Numbered from the stretch's first letter, positions 42,959-53,106 are shown. The stretch: DNA of 64,000 nucleotides from Thermacetogenium phaeum DSM 12270 (GCF_000305935.1 NC_018870.1:1071942-1135941); one strand, 5' to 3'. A program made the numbers and translations. The notes: generated from the letters alone by a model not told the origin.

Positions 42959-43960
42959 TTGGCAGAGATACTGTCTCAGGACGAGATCGATAAACTGCTG
43001 GCGGCACTGACATCGGGCGAAGTGAACCCCGATGAGCTGAAAGAGGAGGAAAAGGCGAAAAGGGTCAGGACTTATGATTTTAGGCGCCCTAATAAGTTTT
43101 CCAAGGAACAGATCAATTCCTTCGAGATTATTTACGACAATTTCGCCAGAACCGTGGCGACATTTCTCTCGGCACAGTTGAGGATATCGGTGCAGGTGTC
43201 TGTCATCTCCGTCGAGCAACTGACCTATGAGGAGTTCGTGCGTTCTCTTCCCGACCCCTCGGTGCTGGTCGTTTTCAGCATGAATCCCCTCCAGGGGAAC
43301 GGCATTTTGGAAATGCAGCCTTCTGTCGTTTTCAGTATCATAGAACGCCTGTTCGGAGGCTATGGTGGCTTTATTGTCGGCAACCGTGCCCTGACGGAGA
43401 TCGAACGAACGATCGTCGGGCGGGTATCCCAACAGATGCTGGACATTTTCCGGGAGGTTTGGGCGACGAATATTACCGAAATCAACCCCCAGGTAGAACT
43501 GATCGAGTCCAATCCTCAATTTGCCCAGATCGTTTCCCCTTCAGAAATGGTCATCCTGATCTCCCTGGCGACGAAGATCGGACGGACGGAGGGGATTACC
43601 CACTTCTGCCTGCCGTATATTGTGCTGGAGCCGGTTCTCGATCGCTTGAGCGCGCATTACTGGTTTGCCAAGGACATCAAAGGAGAGGACCCCGAACAGC
43701 GCCGTTTTCTCCAGCAGCAGATTGAATCCACTTCAATTCCCATCCGGGTCGTTCTGGGGAGGACGTCCATTACCGTCCAGGATTTGCTGGCCATCCAGGT
43801 GGGGGATGTCGTCCCGGTGGACCGCAGGATCGATCATGATATCGACGTCTACATCGGCAACCGAAGGAAGTTCGTTGCCAGGCCGGGGCGGCGAAGCAAC
43901 CGGCTCGCGGTTCAGATAACCGGATTTGTGGGAAAGGAGGGGTGTTCCATTGAACTATGA
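42959..43960 (+). CDS. fliM: Flagellar motor switch protein FliM
   Basis: This 333-residue protein of the C ring binds phosphorylated CheY. The N-terminal CheY-binding peptide is ILSQDEIDKLLAALTSGE. The middle domain starts YDFRRPNKFSKEQINSFEII and has EYGGFIVGNR-like GGYGGFIVGNRALTEIERTI. The C-terminal FliN-like domain has IQVGDVVPVDRRIDHDIDVY. TTG 42959 fits GAGGGG upstream; GTG 42950 in frame is less well placed. It overlaps the FliY frame by 11 bases. Confidence 0.95.
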   Translation: MAEILSQDEIDKLLAALTSGEVNPDELKEEEKAKRVRTYDFRRPNKFSKEQINSFEIIYDNFARTVATFLSAQLRISVQVSVISVEQLTYEEFVRSLPDPSVLVVFSMNPLQGNGILEMQPSVVFSIIERLFGGYGGFIVGNRALTEIERTIVGRVSQQMLDIFREVWATNITEINPQVELIESNPQFAQIVSPSEMVILISLATKIGRTEGITHFCLPYIVLEPVLDRLSAHYWFAKDIKGEDPEQRRFLQQQIESTSIPIRVVLGRTSITVQDLLAIQVGDVVPVDRRIDHDIDVYIGNRRKFVARPGRRSNRLAVQITGFVGKEGCSIEL

Positions 43961-45053
43961 AACTTTATCTCAGGAGGAAATTGACGCCCTTCTCAAGGGG
44001 GAAGGCGGCAATCAGAAGGCACAATTAACGGACCTGGAACTGGATACTTTGGGGGAGATATCCAACATTTTTATGGGGACGGCGGCCACGACCCTGTCCA
44101 GTTTGGTGGGCAAGAAAGTGGAGATTACCACCCCCAGGATCCAGGTCACAACATCCTCCCGGCTCCAGATCGAGCATCCTCTGCCTTATGTGGCTGTCAA
44201 GGTCAGATATACAGAGGGCTTAAAAGGCACCAACGTCCTCATTATCAAAATCCACGATGCGGGAGTAATAGTGGACTTAATGATGGGGGGGGATGGTAGC
44301 AATCCTCCGGAGGAACTAGAGGAGATTCATTTAAGTGCCATCAGTGAAGCCATGAATCAGATGATGGGTTCGGGAGCAACATCGATGTCTGAGGTTTTTC
44401 GAAAAAGGGTGAACATTTCACCTCCAACTGTCAGCGTCTTGAATTTCGCCGAAGAACGGCTCGATTTTAACGGCGGCAACGAGGCCGATGATGAGGAGTT
44501 GGTGAAGGTTCTCTTTCGCATGTACATTGAGAATGTCGTCGACAGTGAAGTGATGCAGATCACCCCTGTAAGTTTTGCCAAGCAAATAAGCAGTCAGCTG
44601 CTGGCAGAAGTCTCCGGCGAAGCCGGGCCGACGCCGGTGGCGGAGAGCGGGACAAAATCCGATAGTATTGCCGGCGATAGAGAGAAGGTTGCGCGACCTT
44701 CAGAGAATGGGGGGAATGGTGCGGGGGAGAGGGAGATTACCGTACAGCCAGTCCAGTTTGCTCCTCTGGAGGCGGCGCAGGCGCCCCAGGAGACCGGCAA
44801 TTTGTCGCTGATTCTGGATGTTCCGCTGGAATTTACGGTGGAACTTGGCCGTACTCAGAGGACGATCAAGGAGATTTTGGAGCTGGGACCCGGTGCTATT
44901 GTTGAGCTGGACAAGCTCGCAGGGGAAGCGGTGGATATCTTCGTCAACGGCAAGTCGATCGCCAAGGGGGAGGTCGTCGTGATCGACGAAAATTACGGGG
45001 TCCGCATCACGGAAATCTTAAGCTCGGCGGAAAGAATCAATAAGCTGCGCTGA
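43950..45053 (+). CDS. fliY: Flagellar motor switch phosphatase FliY (FliN-type)
   Basis: This 367-residue protein combines three parts. The N-terminal CheY-P-binding peptide LSQEEIDALLKGEG is followed by a CheC-like phosphatase domain (about 25-205) with two copies of the E-x3-N site (LGEISNIFMGTAATTLSSLV and ISEAMNQMMGSGATSMSEVF). After a linker, a FliN domain sits at the C-terminus (LSLILDVPLEFTVELGRTQR, then KGEVVVIDENYGVRITEI). FliY dephosphorylates CheY at the switch. TTG 43950 has AAAGGAGGGG upstream. Confidence 0.94.
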   Translation: MNYETLSQEEIDALLKGEGGNQKAQLTDLELDTLGEISNIFMGTAATTLSSLVGKKVEITTPRIQVTTSSRLQIEHPLPYVAVKVRYTEGLKGTNVLIIKIHDAGVIVDLMMGGDGSNPPEELEEIHLSAISEAMNQMMGSGATSMSEVFRKRVNISPPTVSVLNFAEERLDFNGGNEADDEELVKVLFRMYIENVVDSEVMQITPVSFAKQISSQLLAEVSGEAGPTPVAESGTKSDSIAGDREKVARPSENGGNGAGEREITVQPVQFAPLEAAQAPQETGNLSLILDVPLEFTVELGRTQRTIKEILELGPGAIVELDKLAGEAVDIFVNGKSIAKGEVVVIDENYGVRITEILSSAERINKLR

Positions 45054-45082
45054 CAGCGGCCGGGATGCAGGAGGGAGTAATC

Positions 45083-45445
45083 TTGGGAAAACGCATTCTC
45101 ATCGTAGATGACGCCGCTTTCATGCGGATGATGCTCAAAGACATTCTGACCAAGAACGGTTACGTGGTGGTCGGAGAGGCCGAAAACGGAATAGCTGCGG
45201 TTAATAAATACAAGGAGTTGCGCCCCGATCTGGTCACCATGGACATAACCATGCCGGAGATGGACGGAATCACCGCCTTAAGGGAAATCCGCAAATTCGA
45301 TGCCGATGCCAAAGTTATTATGTGCAGCGCCATGGGGCAGCAGGCAATGGTGATCGACTCTATCCAGGCCGGCGCCAAGGATTTCATCGTTAAACCTTTT
45401 CAGCCGGAAAGGGTTCTGGAGGCAGTTGCCAAGGCCATCCGGTGA
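45083..45445 (+). CDS. cheY: Chemotaxis response regulator CheY
   Basis: This 120-residue single-domain receiver carries the signal from CheA to the motor. The acidic pocket is in ILIVDDAAFMR (Asp 9 and 10), the phosphorylated Asp is 54 in VTMDITMPEMDG, Ser 82 stands in MCSAMGQQ, and Lys 104 in FIVKPFQ. TTG 45083 has CAGGAGGGAG upstream; ATG 45065 in frame is less well placed. It lies between fliY and fliO, the Bacillus-type order. Confidence 0.95.
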   Translation: MGKRILIVDDAAFMRMMLKDILTKNGYVVVGEAENGIAAVNKYKELRPDLVTMDITMPEMDGITALREIRKFDADAKVIMCSAMGQQAMVIDSIQAGAKDFIVKPFQPERVLEAVAKAIR

Positions 45446-45464
45446 GTCTGGAGGAACATTCGTG

Positions 45465-45971
45465 ATGCCAAAACCCCTTTTCCTGAATTCCTTTTGGCCC
45501 TTGTTTTTTTCTTCCGTTTCATCACAGTTTGAGTACCAGGAACCTATGCAGGTAGCGGCACCGGATATGGGTTCTCTGCTCCTGCGTCTAACTATTAGCC
45601 TGATCATTGTGATCGGTTTGGCCGTGCTGGTTATTAAGTTTTTACAAAGGCAGGCATCCTTTTCCGGAACCGGCCGCTGGATCAGAATTCTCGATCAGGT
45701 TGCTATCGGTCCCAACCGCGCCCTGATCCTGGCGGAGATAGCGGGGAAGATCTATGTCTTAGGTGTGACCGATCACAACATCACGAAATTGATGGAGATC
45801 AAAAATGCCTCTCAGGCAGATTTTCTGGCAGCTGAGGAACTGGATGCCGAAATCAGGTCTGCGGTTGCTGCCGGCAGAGGGCGGCTGCCCTTTTGGAAAA
45901 AGTCTTTCCGGGATGTTTTCTTGAACAGGAAAAACATTGAGGAAAGTTGTCACTCGGGGGAAGGGGACTGA
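45465..45971 (+). CDS. fliO: Flagellar biosynthesis protein FliO
   Basis: This 168-residue membrane protein helps FliP assembly in the export gate. One strong membrane segment ([20 protein letters not shown]) follows a short extracytoplasmic part. The cytoplasmic domain is typical: [20 protein letters not shown], then [26 protein letters not shown] precedes ATG 45465. It comes just before fliP. Confidence 0.88.
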   Translation: MPKPLFLNSFWPLFFSSVSSQFEYQEPMQVAAPDMGSLLLRLTISLIIVIGLAVLVIKFLQRQASFSGTGRWIRILDQVAIGPNRALILAEIAGKIYVLGVTDHNITKLMEIKNASQADFLAAEELDAEIRSAVAAGRGRLPFWKKSFRDVFLNRKNIEESCHSGEGD

Positions 45972-45975
45972 TCTC

Positions 45976-46758
45976 ATGGGGGTGAGGAAGCGGTTTCTGA
46001 CCGCCGGACTGGTGGCGGCGATGGCGATCTGTGGGCTTGTCTGCTGGCTCTCTCTCGCACGAGAGGCGAGCGCTCAGTCGGTGCCTGTCCCCAGGGTCAA
46101 CATAGAGGTCGGTACCGCCCAGAATCCTCAGGAGGTATCCCAGAGCCTTCAGATTCTTTTGATCATTACTTTGCTGTCACTGGCGCCGGCGATTCTCATT
46201 ATGATGACTTCCTTTACCAGGATCATCGTCGTCTTCTCCTTTTTAAGAAGCGCTCTGGCCACACAACAGATGCCCCCCAATCAGGTGCTGATCGGGATTG
46301 CTTTGTTCTTAACGTTTTTTATCATGGCACCGACCTGGCAGGCGGTCAACCGCGATGCCCTGCAGCCTTTCCTGAGGGGGGAGATCGATCAAGAGGTGGC
46401 CTTTGAACGGGGGATGGAACCCATCCGCACTTTTATGTTCAAGCAGACAAGGGAAAAGGATCTGGCCCTCTTTGTCTCCTTGGCCAAAATACCCCGACCC
46501 CGCACTTATGAGGATATTCCGAACTATGTGCTTATACCTGCGTTTGCCATCAGCGAATTGAAAACCGCCTTTCAGATCGGTTTTATGATATATATTCCCT
46601 TTTTGGTGATCGATATGATCGTCGCCAGTACCCTGATGTCCATGGGAATGTTGATGCTGCCGCCGATGATGATCTCCCTTCCTTTCAAAATTCTGCTGTT
46701 TATTATGGTCGACGGCTGGCATTTACTGGTAAGATCCCTGATCCTGAGCTTTTCCTAA
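45976..46758 (+). CDS. fliP: Flagellar export gate protein FliP
   Basis: This 260-residue protein forms the export gate with FliQ and FliR. A cleavable signal sequence (about 1-34, [15 protein letters not shown] then REASAQ) precedes four membrane segments. Family landmarks are [40 protein letters not shown] and [20 protein letters not shown], then [20 protein letters not shown]. It lies 4 bases after fliO and 12 bases before fliQ. Confidence 0.96.
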   Translation: MGVRKRFLTAGLVAAMAICGLVCWLSLAREASAQSVPVPRVNIEVGTAQNPQEVSQSLQILLIITLLSLAPAILIMMTSFTRIIVVFSFLRSALATQQMPPNQVLIGIALFLTFFIMAPTWQAVNRDALQPFLRGEIDQEVAFERGMEPIRTFMFKQTREKDLALFVSLAKIPRPRTYEDIPNYVLIPAFAISELKTAFQIGFMIYIPFLVIDMIVASTLMSMGMLMLPPMMISLPFKILLFIMVDGWHLLVRSLILSFS

Positions 46759-46770
46759 AGGAGTGTCCAA

Positions 46771-47043
46771 ATGACGGAGAACGCGATCATCACTTTGGGG
46801 CGTGAGGCTCTGTACGCAGTGCTGTTGGTTTCGGCACCTCTCCTGGGGGTGAGTTTGTTGGTGGGGCTGGTCATTAGCATTTTTCAGGCAACAACCCAGA
46901 TCCAGGAGCAGACTTTAAGCTTCGTTCCCAAAATAATTGCCGTCCTGATAACGGCGGTTGCCTTTGCTCCCTGGATGCTGAAGATTTTAGTTTCCTTTAC
47001 CCAAGATATTCTGCTGAGCATTTATACGATGGGTGTCAGGTGA
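46771..47043 (+). CDS. fliQ: Flagellar export gate protein FliQ
   Basis: This 90-residue protein has the two membrane helices of FliQ: LYAVLLVSAPLLGVSLLVGL then VISIFQATTQIQEQTLSFVP, and IIAVLITAVAFAPWMLKILV. The QATTQIQEQTLSFVPK motif is diagnostic. AAAGGAG precedes ATG 46771. Normal length. Confidence 0.96.
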   Translation: MTENAIITLGREALYAVLLVSAPLLGVSLLVGLVISIFQATTQIQEQTLSFVPKIIAVLITAVAFAPWMLKILVSFTQDILLSIYTMGVR

Positions 47044-47069
47044 GCTTCTGCTAAGACGGGGAAGCGGCG

Positions 47070-47852
47070 ATGGACTTTATGAATTTGATCTTACAAAAAG
47101 CGGATTTCTTTCTGCTGATCTGGGGAAGGGTTGTCGGCCTATTTCTGGCGGCGATTCCTTTTAACAGCCGCAATCTGCCCATCCAGGTGAGGGTCTGGTT
47201 GGCCGCCCTTGTTGCCTTTTTTCTTGCCAGCGTTTATTCCCAACAATCGCCGCCGATAGCCGGGACTTTGGGGGGTTACCTGTTGCAGTTCCTCGGGGAG
47301 GTGCTGATCGGCCTGATGTTGGGGTTTCTCACCCAAATAACATTCGCCATTTTTCAGTATGCCGGACAGATCATCGATATGCAGATCGGCTATGGGATCG
47401 TCAATGTCATCGATCCCCAGTCCGGCGTCCAGGTTCCCGTTATCGGTACTTTCAAGTATCTGCTGGCAATTGTCCTGTTTTTATCAATAGACGGGCATCA
47501 CTATCTCCTGGCCGCCGTCGACAAAAGCTATCGCGTGCTGCCGGTCGGAGAGGTGCACTTGACGGGCTCCAGTTACTCCTTTCTCGTCGATCTGATGGGA
47601 GAGATGTTTACCGCTGCTTTTCAAATCGCTCTCCCCATTTTAGGAGCGCTGTTCATTGCCGATCTGGCCTTGGGGGTTGTTGCCCGGACCGTGCCCCAGA
47701 TAAACGTTTTCTTGATCGGGATGCCCTTGAAAATAGGGCTCGGGGTAGCTTTGATGCTTCTGTTGCTGCCGCTGTTGATCTGGATGTTCGGGCGCACATT
47801 TGCCGGACTTTTTGAAGACCTTAACAGGATATTGCTTATTCTAGGACGGTGA
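47070..47852 (+). CDS. fliR: Flagellar export gate protein FliR
   Basis: This 260-residue protein has about six membrane segments. Landmarks are FLLIWGRVVGLFLAAIPFNS near the start, then LGFLTQITFAIFQYAGQIID and MQIGYGIVNVIDPQSGVQVP. The C-terminus keeps ARTVPQINVFLIGMPLKIGL, the conserved FliR/SpaR motif. GGGGAAGCGGCG precedes ATG 47070. It lies 4 bases before flhB. Confidence 0.95.
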   Translation: MDFMNLILQKADFFLLIWGRVVGLFLAAIPFNSRNLPIQVRVWLAALVAFFLASVYSQQSPPIAGTLGGYLLQFLGEVLIGLMLGFLTQITFAIFQYAGQIIDMQIGYGIVNVIDPQSGVQVPVIGTFKYLLAIVLFLSIDGHHYLLAAVDKSYRVLPVGEVHLTGSSYSFLVDLMGEMFTAAFQIALPILGALFIADLALGVVARTVPQINVFLIGMPLKIGLGVALMLLLLPLLIWMFGRTFAGLFEDLNRILLILGR

Positions 47853-47856
47853 ACTG

Positions 47857-48954
47857 TTGTTGTTCCTGTCTGAACGATTCGATCTCCAGCTTTTTGCCGA
47901 GGAGCGCACCGAGAAGGCGACCCCCAAGCGCCGGGAAGAGGCCCGGAAAAGGGGGCAGGTGGCCCGAAGCATAGAAATCAACTCTGCGGTTATCCTGCTC
48001 TCGACCTTTCTGGCAATTAAAGTTTTAAGCCCCTGGTTGGGGATGCAGGTGGCCGGTTTCGGGGGCAGTATATTTAGAGATTTTCTGCTGCAGGATTTTG
48101 ATCAGAAAACCCTGCTTCACCTTCTTGTGTTAACGGCATTGTCCTTTTTTCAGGTTTGCCTGCCGGTGATGGCGGTTGCTCTGGGAGCGGGGCTGGTGGC
48201 TAATTATTTGCAGGTCGGTTTTCTCTTCACGGGGGCCCCGCTCACCCCCAGGCTCGAGCGGATCAATCCCATCAGCGGCTGGAAGCGCATATTTTCCCGT
48301 CGTGCCTTATTGGAGTTGGGAAAGGCCGTTGCCAAGGTGGTGATTATCGGCTACATTGTCTACAGCACCATCAAGGCAAATATCTATATCTTCCCCAGGC
48401 TTGTCGATATGAGCGTGGTCGATGCTGTAGGTCAAATTGGTGATTTGAGCAGCAAGATTATCTTAAAGATAGGTGTTTTCCTTCTCCTTCTGGCTGTAGT
48501 CGATTACATCTATCAGTACTGGGAACACAGTAAGTCTCTCCGCATGACTAAAAAGGAGCTGAAGGATGAGTATCGCCAGTATGAAGGGGATCCCCTGATC
48601 AAGGGGAGAATTCGCCAGAGACAGAGGCAGGTTTCTTATCACCGGATGATGCAACAGGTTCCTAAGGCCGATGTGGTGATCACCAACCCGACCCACTATG
48701 CGGTTGCGCTGCGCTACGAGCCGGAGGAGATGAATGCTCCGGTGGTGCTGGCCAAAGGGGTAGACGCTCTGGCCTTGCGGATCAGGGAAATTGCCAGCCA
48801 GCACGGGATCACCATTTACGAGGACCCTCCTCTGGCCCGGGTGTTATATCAGACTGTGGAAGTCGATCAGGTCATACCGCCCGAACTTTATGAGGCGGTA
48901 GCCGGCGTGCTGGCCTTTGTTTATCGCCTGCGACAGCGGCGGCGATTTCAATAG
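47857..48954 (+). CDS. flhB: Flagellar export switch protein FlhB
   Basis: This 365-residue protein controls export specificity. The start has LQLFAEERTEKATPKRREEA followed by RKRGQVARSIEINSA. Four membrane segments fill about 30-215. The cytoplasmic domain carries the self-cleavage motif NPTH (Asn 277, in DVVITNPTHYAVALRYEPEE), then KGVDALALRIREIASQHGIT and EDPPLARVLYQTVEVDQVIP. TTG 47857 is the start, 4 bases after fliR. Confidence 0.95.
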   Translation: MLFLSERFDLQLFAEERTEKATPKRREEARKRGQVARSIEINSAVILLSTFLAIKVLSPWLGMQVAGFGGSIFRDFLLQDFDQKTLLHLLVLTALSFFQVCLPVMAVALGAGLVANYLQVGFLFTGAPLTPRLERINPISGWKRIFSRRALLELGKAVAKVVIIGYIVYSTIKANIYIFPRLVDMSVVDAVGQIGDLSSKIILKIGVFLLLLAVVDYIYQYWEHSKSLRMTKKELKDEYRQYEGDPLIKGRIRQRQRQVSYHRMMQQVPKADVVITNPTHYAVALRYEPEEMNAPVVLAKGVDALALRIREIASQHGITIYEDPPLARVLYQTVEVDQVIPPELYEAVAGVLAFVYRLRQRRRFQ

Positions 48955-48970
48955 ATAGAGGTGAGTTGGA

Positions 48971-51037
48971 TTGGCAGGGGGATATCTTCTCAACAGCCGT
49001 CTTTTCCGGTACGGCGATGTTGCCGTGGCGGTGATCATCATCCTGTCGGTGGTGATGATGATCGTTCCCGTCTCGGCCGAATTCCTGAGCTTTTTGCTGA
49101 TCGTCAACATAACCGTATCCCTATTGATCCTGCTGGTTTCGCTTTTTATCCAGGAGTCCCTGGAGTTCTCGGTTTTTCCTACCTTGCTCTTGATTATGAC
49201 TCTTTTTCGCCTCTGTCTCAATGTCTCCACCACCCGGTTGATTCTTCTTCACGCTTATGCCGGTGAGGTTGTTCAGAAGTTCGGGGGTTTTGTGATCGGC
49301 GGGAATCCTGTAGTGGGATTTATCATCTTCATTATTCTCATCGTCATTCAGTTCATCGTTATCACCCGGGGAGCGGAACGTGTTTCCGAAGTCGCCGCCC
49401 GCTTTACTCTGGATGCTATGCCCGGGAAACAGATGAGCATCGATGCCGATCTCAATGCCGGTTTGATCACCGAGAACGAGGCCCGGCAAAGAAGACGCCA
49501 GATCCAGATGGAGGCGGATTTTTACGGGGCGATGGACGGCGCCAGCAAGTTCGTGCGGGGGGATGCCATCGCCGCCCTGGTGATCGTTGTGATCAATATT
49601 CTCGGCGGCTTTTTGGTAGGGATGCTTCAAAAGGGAATGTCTTTCCAGCAGGCTCTGGAAACCTATACTGTGCTTACCGTAGGTGACGGACTGGTGACGC
49701 AGATTCCCGCCCTCCTGGTTTCGACCTCGGCGGGGATTATCGTGACCAGGGCTGCGGCAGAGTCCAGTTTCGGCCTCGACCTTCTGAGGCAGCTTCTTCA
49801 ATATCCGAAGGCGCTTCTTATCGCAGGAGGGATCCTGGTTCTGCTGGCTGTTTTTGGACTTCCTTTCTTACCAATTCTCATTGTGACCGGATTGCTGGTG
49901 GGGTTGGGGATGACCCTCGACCGCTCCTTCCGGGAGGCCAGGATTCAGGAGGAAGAGAAGGAGCGCAGCCGGGAGCTGGAAGAGAGCAAGAAACCGGAGC
50001 ACACCTTTTCTCTCGTCCAGGTTGACCCGCTGGAAATAGAGCTCGGTTATAATCTGGTTCCCCTCGTGGACGCGGAGCAGGGAGGGGATCTGCTGGACCG
50101 GATCGTATCAATCAGGCGCCAGATAGCTCTGGAACTCGGCTTCGTGGTGCCGCCGGTGCGACTGCGGGACAATATGCAGCTGAGCCCCAACCATTATGTT
50201 ATTAAAGTCAAAGGGGTAGAAGTGGGGAGCGGGGATTTGATGTTGGATCACTACCTGGTTTTGGGTCCAGGTGTTCAGGAAAAGCTGGAGGGGCTCAAGA
50301 CGAAGGAGCCCACCTTCGGTCTGCCTGCTTTGTGGGTCCGCGGACACCGCCGTGAAGAGGCGGAACTGGCCGGTTTTACGGTAGTCGATCCGACATCGGT
50401 GCTGGCCACCCACCTGACCGAAGTTATTAAGAAGCATGCTCACCAAATAATCAGCCGACAGGATGTTCAAAATCTCCTGGACTATGTTAAAAAAACCCAT
50501 CCTGCCGTTGTTAACGAGCTTTATCCCGATTTGCTGAGTTTGGGGGAGATCCAGAGGGTGCTCGCCAATCTCCTGCAGGAGCGGGTTTCCATCAGGGACC
50601 TGGTGACCATCCTGGAAACTTTAGCCGATAATGCGCGGTCGACCAGGGATACCGATGTGCTGACAGAACAGGTGCGCCAGGCTCTGGGAAGGCAGATTGT
50701 CGTCCAGCATCTGGAAGGGGAGAAGCTCTATGTTTTGACCTTGGAACCGGAACTGGAGAAGAGTTTGAAGGAGGGAATTCAAAAAACAGAGCAGGGTTCC
50801 TATCTGGTTTTGGAGCCCCAGAAGGCCCAGCGCATCCTGGAGAGATTGCGGGAGGCCGCTAAGAGGGTTATGGAGGCGGGCCATCAGCCCATCGTCCTCT
50901 GCGCCCCCATAGTGAGACTGCACTTAAAGCGTTTGGCCGAAAGACTGATACCTGGGCTTGCCGTTCTGTCTTTCAATGAAATTCCACCGAACATCCAAGT
51001 AGAATCGCTGGGGATGGTGAGTATTCTTGAAAATTAG
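48971..51037 (+). CDS. flhA: Flagellar export protein FlhA
   Basis: This 688-residue protein is the export gate's large subunit. The first 325 residues have eight membrane segments; the highly conserved FHIPEP-type part includes LCLNVSTTRLILLHAYAGEV, GNPVVGFIIFIILIVIQFIV and ARFTLDAMPGKQMSIDADLN, with AGLITENEARQRRRQIQMEA. The cytoplasmic domain (about 330-688) binds chaperones. TTG 48971 has GAGGTGAG upstream. The end overlaps flhF. Confidence 0.96.
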   Translation: MAGGYLLNSRLFRYGDVAVAVIIILSVVMMIVPVSAEFLSFLLIVNITVSLLILLVSLFIQESLEFSVFPTLLLIMTLFRLCLNVSTTRLILLHAYAGEVVQKFGGFVIGGNPVVGFIIFIILIVIQFIVITRGAERVSEVAARFTLDAMPGKQMSIDADLNAGLITENEARQRRRQIQMEADFYGAMDGASKFVRGDAIAALVIVVINILGGFLVGMLQKGMSFQQALETYTVLTVGDGLVTQIPALLVSTSAGIIVTRAAAESSFGLDLLRQLLQYPKALLIAGGILVLLAVFGLPFLPILIVTGLLVGLGMTLDRSFREARIQEEEKERSRELEESKKPEHTFSLVQVDPLEIELGYNLVPLVDAEQGGDLLDRIVSIRRQIALELGFVVPPVRLRDNMQLSPNHYVIKVKGVEVGSGDLMLDHYLVLGPGVQEKLEGLKTKEPTFGLPALWVRGHRREEAELAGFTVVDPTSVLATHLTEVIKKHAHQIISRQDVQNLLDYVKKTHPAVVNELYPDLLSLGEIQRVLANLLQERVSIRDLVTILETLADNARSTRDTDVLTEQVRQALGRQIVVQHLEGEKLYVLTLEPELEKSLKEGIQKTEQGSYLVLEPQKAQRILERLREAAKRVMEAGHQPIVLCAPIVRLHLKRLAERLIPGLAVLSFNEIPPNIQVESLGMVSILEN

Positions 51038-52274
51038 GCGTTTTGTAGCAGATGATATGCAGCAGGCGCTGAGCCAAGTCAAGCATACATTCGGCAAGGA
51101 TGCCCTGATTTTGCAGACAAGAAAGTACCGCCGGGGCGGTTTCTTGGGTTTTTTCGGCCGGGAGATGGTGGAGGTGACCGCTGCCGTTGCCGATGATGAT
51201 GAGATGAACGGGCGGACGGCGCCGTTTTCTAAAGAGCCGGTCAGGAGGGCGGTAGAGCCGGTAGAGAGGGCACCTCTTTACAGAAATTATCCGGCAAAGG
51301 ATGAGGTTGATGATGATTTAGATGTGAAAGAGGAGTTAAGGGATATCAAGTTGATCCTCGGAAAGATGCTTTCAGAACTGGAAACAACCGGAGCAGAGGA
51401 AAGCGGCACTTATCCGGGACCTTTTCAGCAAATTTACCGCCAACTGAGGGCCAACGAAGTGGAGGAGAGGCTGGCCCGCAGGATCATCAATGAAGCAATG
51501 GAGCGCCTGCACCCCTCCAGCTGGGGGGAGGAAGCGGCTCTCTCCGCGGTCGAAGAAAGCATAGCGAAACGCCTTCTCCGTCCCCGCCCTATTGCTTTTA
51601 ACAAAGAGAATGAGAAGAAAAGGGTCGTTTTGGTGGGCCCCACCGGTGTTGGCAAGACAACCACCATCGCCAAGCTGGCAGCCATCTTTTCCATTCTGGA
51701 AAAGAAAAAAGTGGCTTTGGCGACTGTGGATACTTACCGCGTGGCTGCCGTCGACCAGCTGCAAACTTATGCCGATATCATTGCTCTACCTCTGGAAGTG
51801 ACCTACAGCCCCAAAGAACTGCAGCAGGCTCTCGCAAAACACGATGATAAGGATCTGGTTCTCATCGATACCGCAGGGAGAAGCCCTCTTGATGAAATGG
51901 CCATGACGGAATTAAAGGCTTTTCTGGACCCCTGCCCGAAGCTGGATATCTTTCTCGTCGTGGGAGCGAACACGAAGCAAGCCGATCTGTTGGAGACGAT
52001 TAAAAGATTCTCGGATCTTCCTGTCAAGCAGTTGATATTTACCAAACTCGATGAAACCCAAAGGCATGGTGTTATTCTCAACGTTGTCAACAGAATGCGC
52101 AAAGGGTTGGCCTATGTCACTACCGGACAAAGGGTGCCGGATGATATTGCCGTGCCTGATCCTCTGCAACTCGCAAGATTGATAATGAAGGTGAGTGATC
52201 TTGAACGACCAGGCCGAAAGGTTAAGATTCCTGGCCAGAACCCTACAGGATCAAGTCCGCAGCCAGGTTTTTGA
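51027..52274 (+). CDS. flhF: Flagellar GTPase FlhF
   Basis: This 415-residue SRP-type GTPase helps set flagellar position and number. The N-terminal B domain starts KIRRFVADDMQQALSQVKHT and is followed by a variable linker. The NG domain (about 170-385) has [16 protein letters not shown] (G1), DTYRVAAVDQLQTYA, then DLVLIDTAGRSP (G3) and IFTKLDETQRHGVILNV (G4). TTG 51027 overlaps the flhA end; the stop overlaps flhG. Confidence 0.95.
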   Translation: MKIRRFVADDMQQALSQVKHTFGKDALILQTRKYRRGGFLGFFGREMVEVTAAVADDDEMNGRTAPFSKEPVRRAVEPVERAPLYRNYPAKDEVDDDLDVKEELRDIKLILGKMLSELETTGAEESGTYPGPFQQIYRQLRANEVEERLARRIINEAMERLHPSSWGEEAALSAVEESIAKRLLRPRPIAFNKENEKKRVVLVGPTGVGKTTTIAKLAAIFSILEKKKVALATVDTYRVAAVDQLQTYADIIALPLEVTYSPKELQQALAKHDDKDLVLIDTAGRSPLDEMAMTELKAFLDPCPKLDIFLVVGANTKQADLLETIKRFSDLPVKQLIFTKLDETQRHGVILNVVNRMRKGLAYVTTGQRVPDDIAVPDPLQLARLIMKVSDLERPGRKVKIPGQNPTGSSPQPGF

Positions 52275-53100
52275 AGCCGTTCAGAACTGCCGGGTGATCG
52301 CGGTCACCAGTGGAAAAGGGGGAGTGGGGAAAACAAATCTGGCACTGGGACTGGCTCTCGCCCTGGCGAAAGCAAAATACCGCGTGCTGCTGTGGGACGC
52401 CGATCTCGGACTGGCCAATGTGGACATTATACTGGGGATCGTGCCGAAATACAATTTAACCCATGTCTTGAAAGGGGAAAGGTCGATCAGGGAGGTATTG
52501 ATCGAAGGACCTGCCGGCCTCCGGGTAATACCGGGTGGTTCGGGGATCGAGGAGATCGCCAATGTTGAACCCTTGGTCCTGACAAAAATCCTCCGGGAAA
52601 TGGCCGCTCTGGACAGCAAGCTGGATTATTTGTTTATTGACACCGGTGCCGGTATTACCAGGCAGGTTCTGGCCGTTGCTTTGGCGGCGACAGAGGTGAT
52701 GTTGGTGACAACACCAGAACCTACTGCTTTGACCGATGCCTACGGGATGATTAAAGTGCTGAAGAACCACCGCGGGGCGCACCGAATTAAACTGATCGTT
52801 AATATGGCGAAGAATGAGCGCGAGGGGGAGGCCGCAGCTGAGAAGCTTGTTCGTGTGGCGAGGCAATTCCTCGGTGTGGAACTAAAAGTCGTGGGGTATG
52901 TTCCGTACGACCGGGCGGTTCCGGATGCAGTTAAAAAAAACCAGCATTATTATCTGGCCTCTCCTCATGCTCCGGCGTCCCTCAGCACTTTAAAAATCGC
53001 TTCTTCTCTCGGAAAAATCAAAAAGGACGGCAACTCCGGACTGAAAGATTTTGTGGAACAGGTTGTCTCCTTTTTGCAGAAAAAACCCAGAGAAGGGTGA
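52195..53100 (+). CDS. flhG: MinD-like ATPase FlhG (YlxH)
   Basis: This protein of about 300 residues is FlhG/YlxH, the partner of FlhF. An N-terminal activating helix with Gln (DQAERLRFLARTLQ) matches the part that stimulates FlhF. The deviant Walker A is VTSGKGGVGKTNLALGLALA, followed by LLWDADLGLANVDIILGIVP and YLFIDTGAGI (Walker B). TTG 52201 (with AAGGTGAG upstream) and GTG 52195 are both possible starts, both inside the end of flhF. Confidence 0.95.
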   Translation: MILNDQAERLRFLARTLQDQVRSQVFEAVQNCRVIAVTSGKGGVGKTNLALGLALALAKAKYRVLLWDADLGLANVDIILGIVPKYNLTHVLKGERSIREVLIEGPAGLRVIPGGSGIEEIANVEPLVLTKILREMAALDSKLDYLFIDTGAGITRQVLAVALAATEVMLVTTPEPTALTDAYGMIKVLKNHRGAHRIKLIVNMAKNEREGEAAAEKLVRVARQFLGVELKVVGYVPYDRAVPDAVKKNQHYYLASPHAPASLSTLKIASSLGKIKKDGNSGLKDFVEQVVSFLQKKPREG

Positions 53101-53106
53101 AATGGA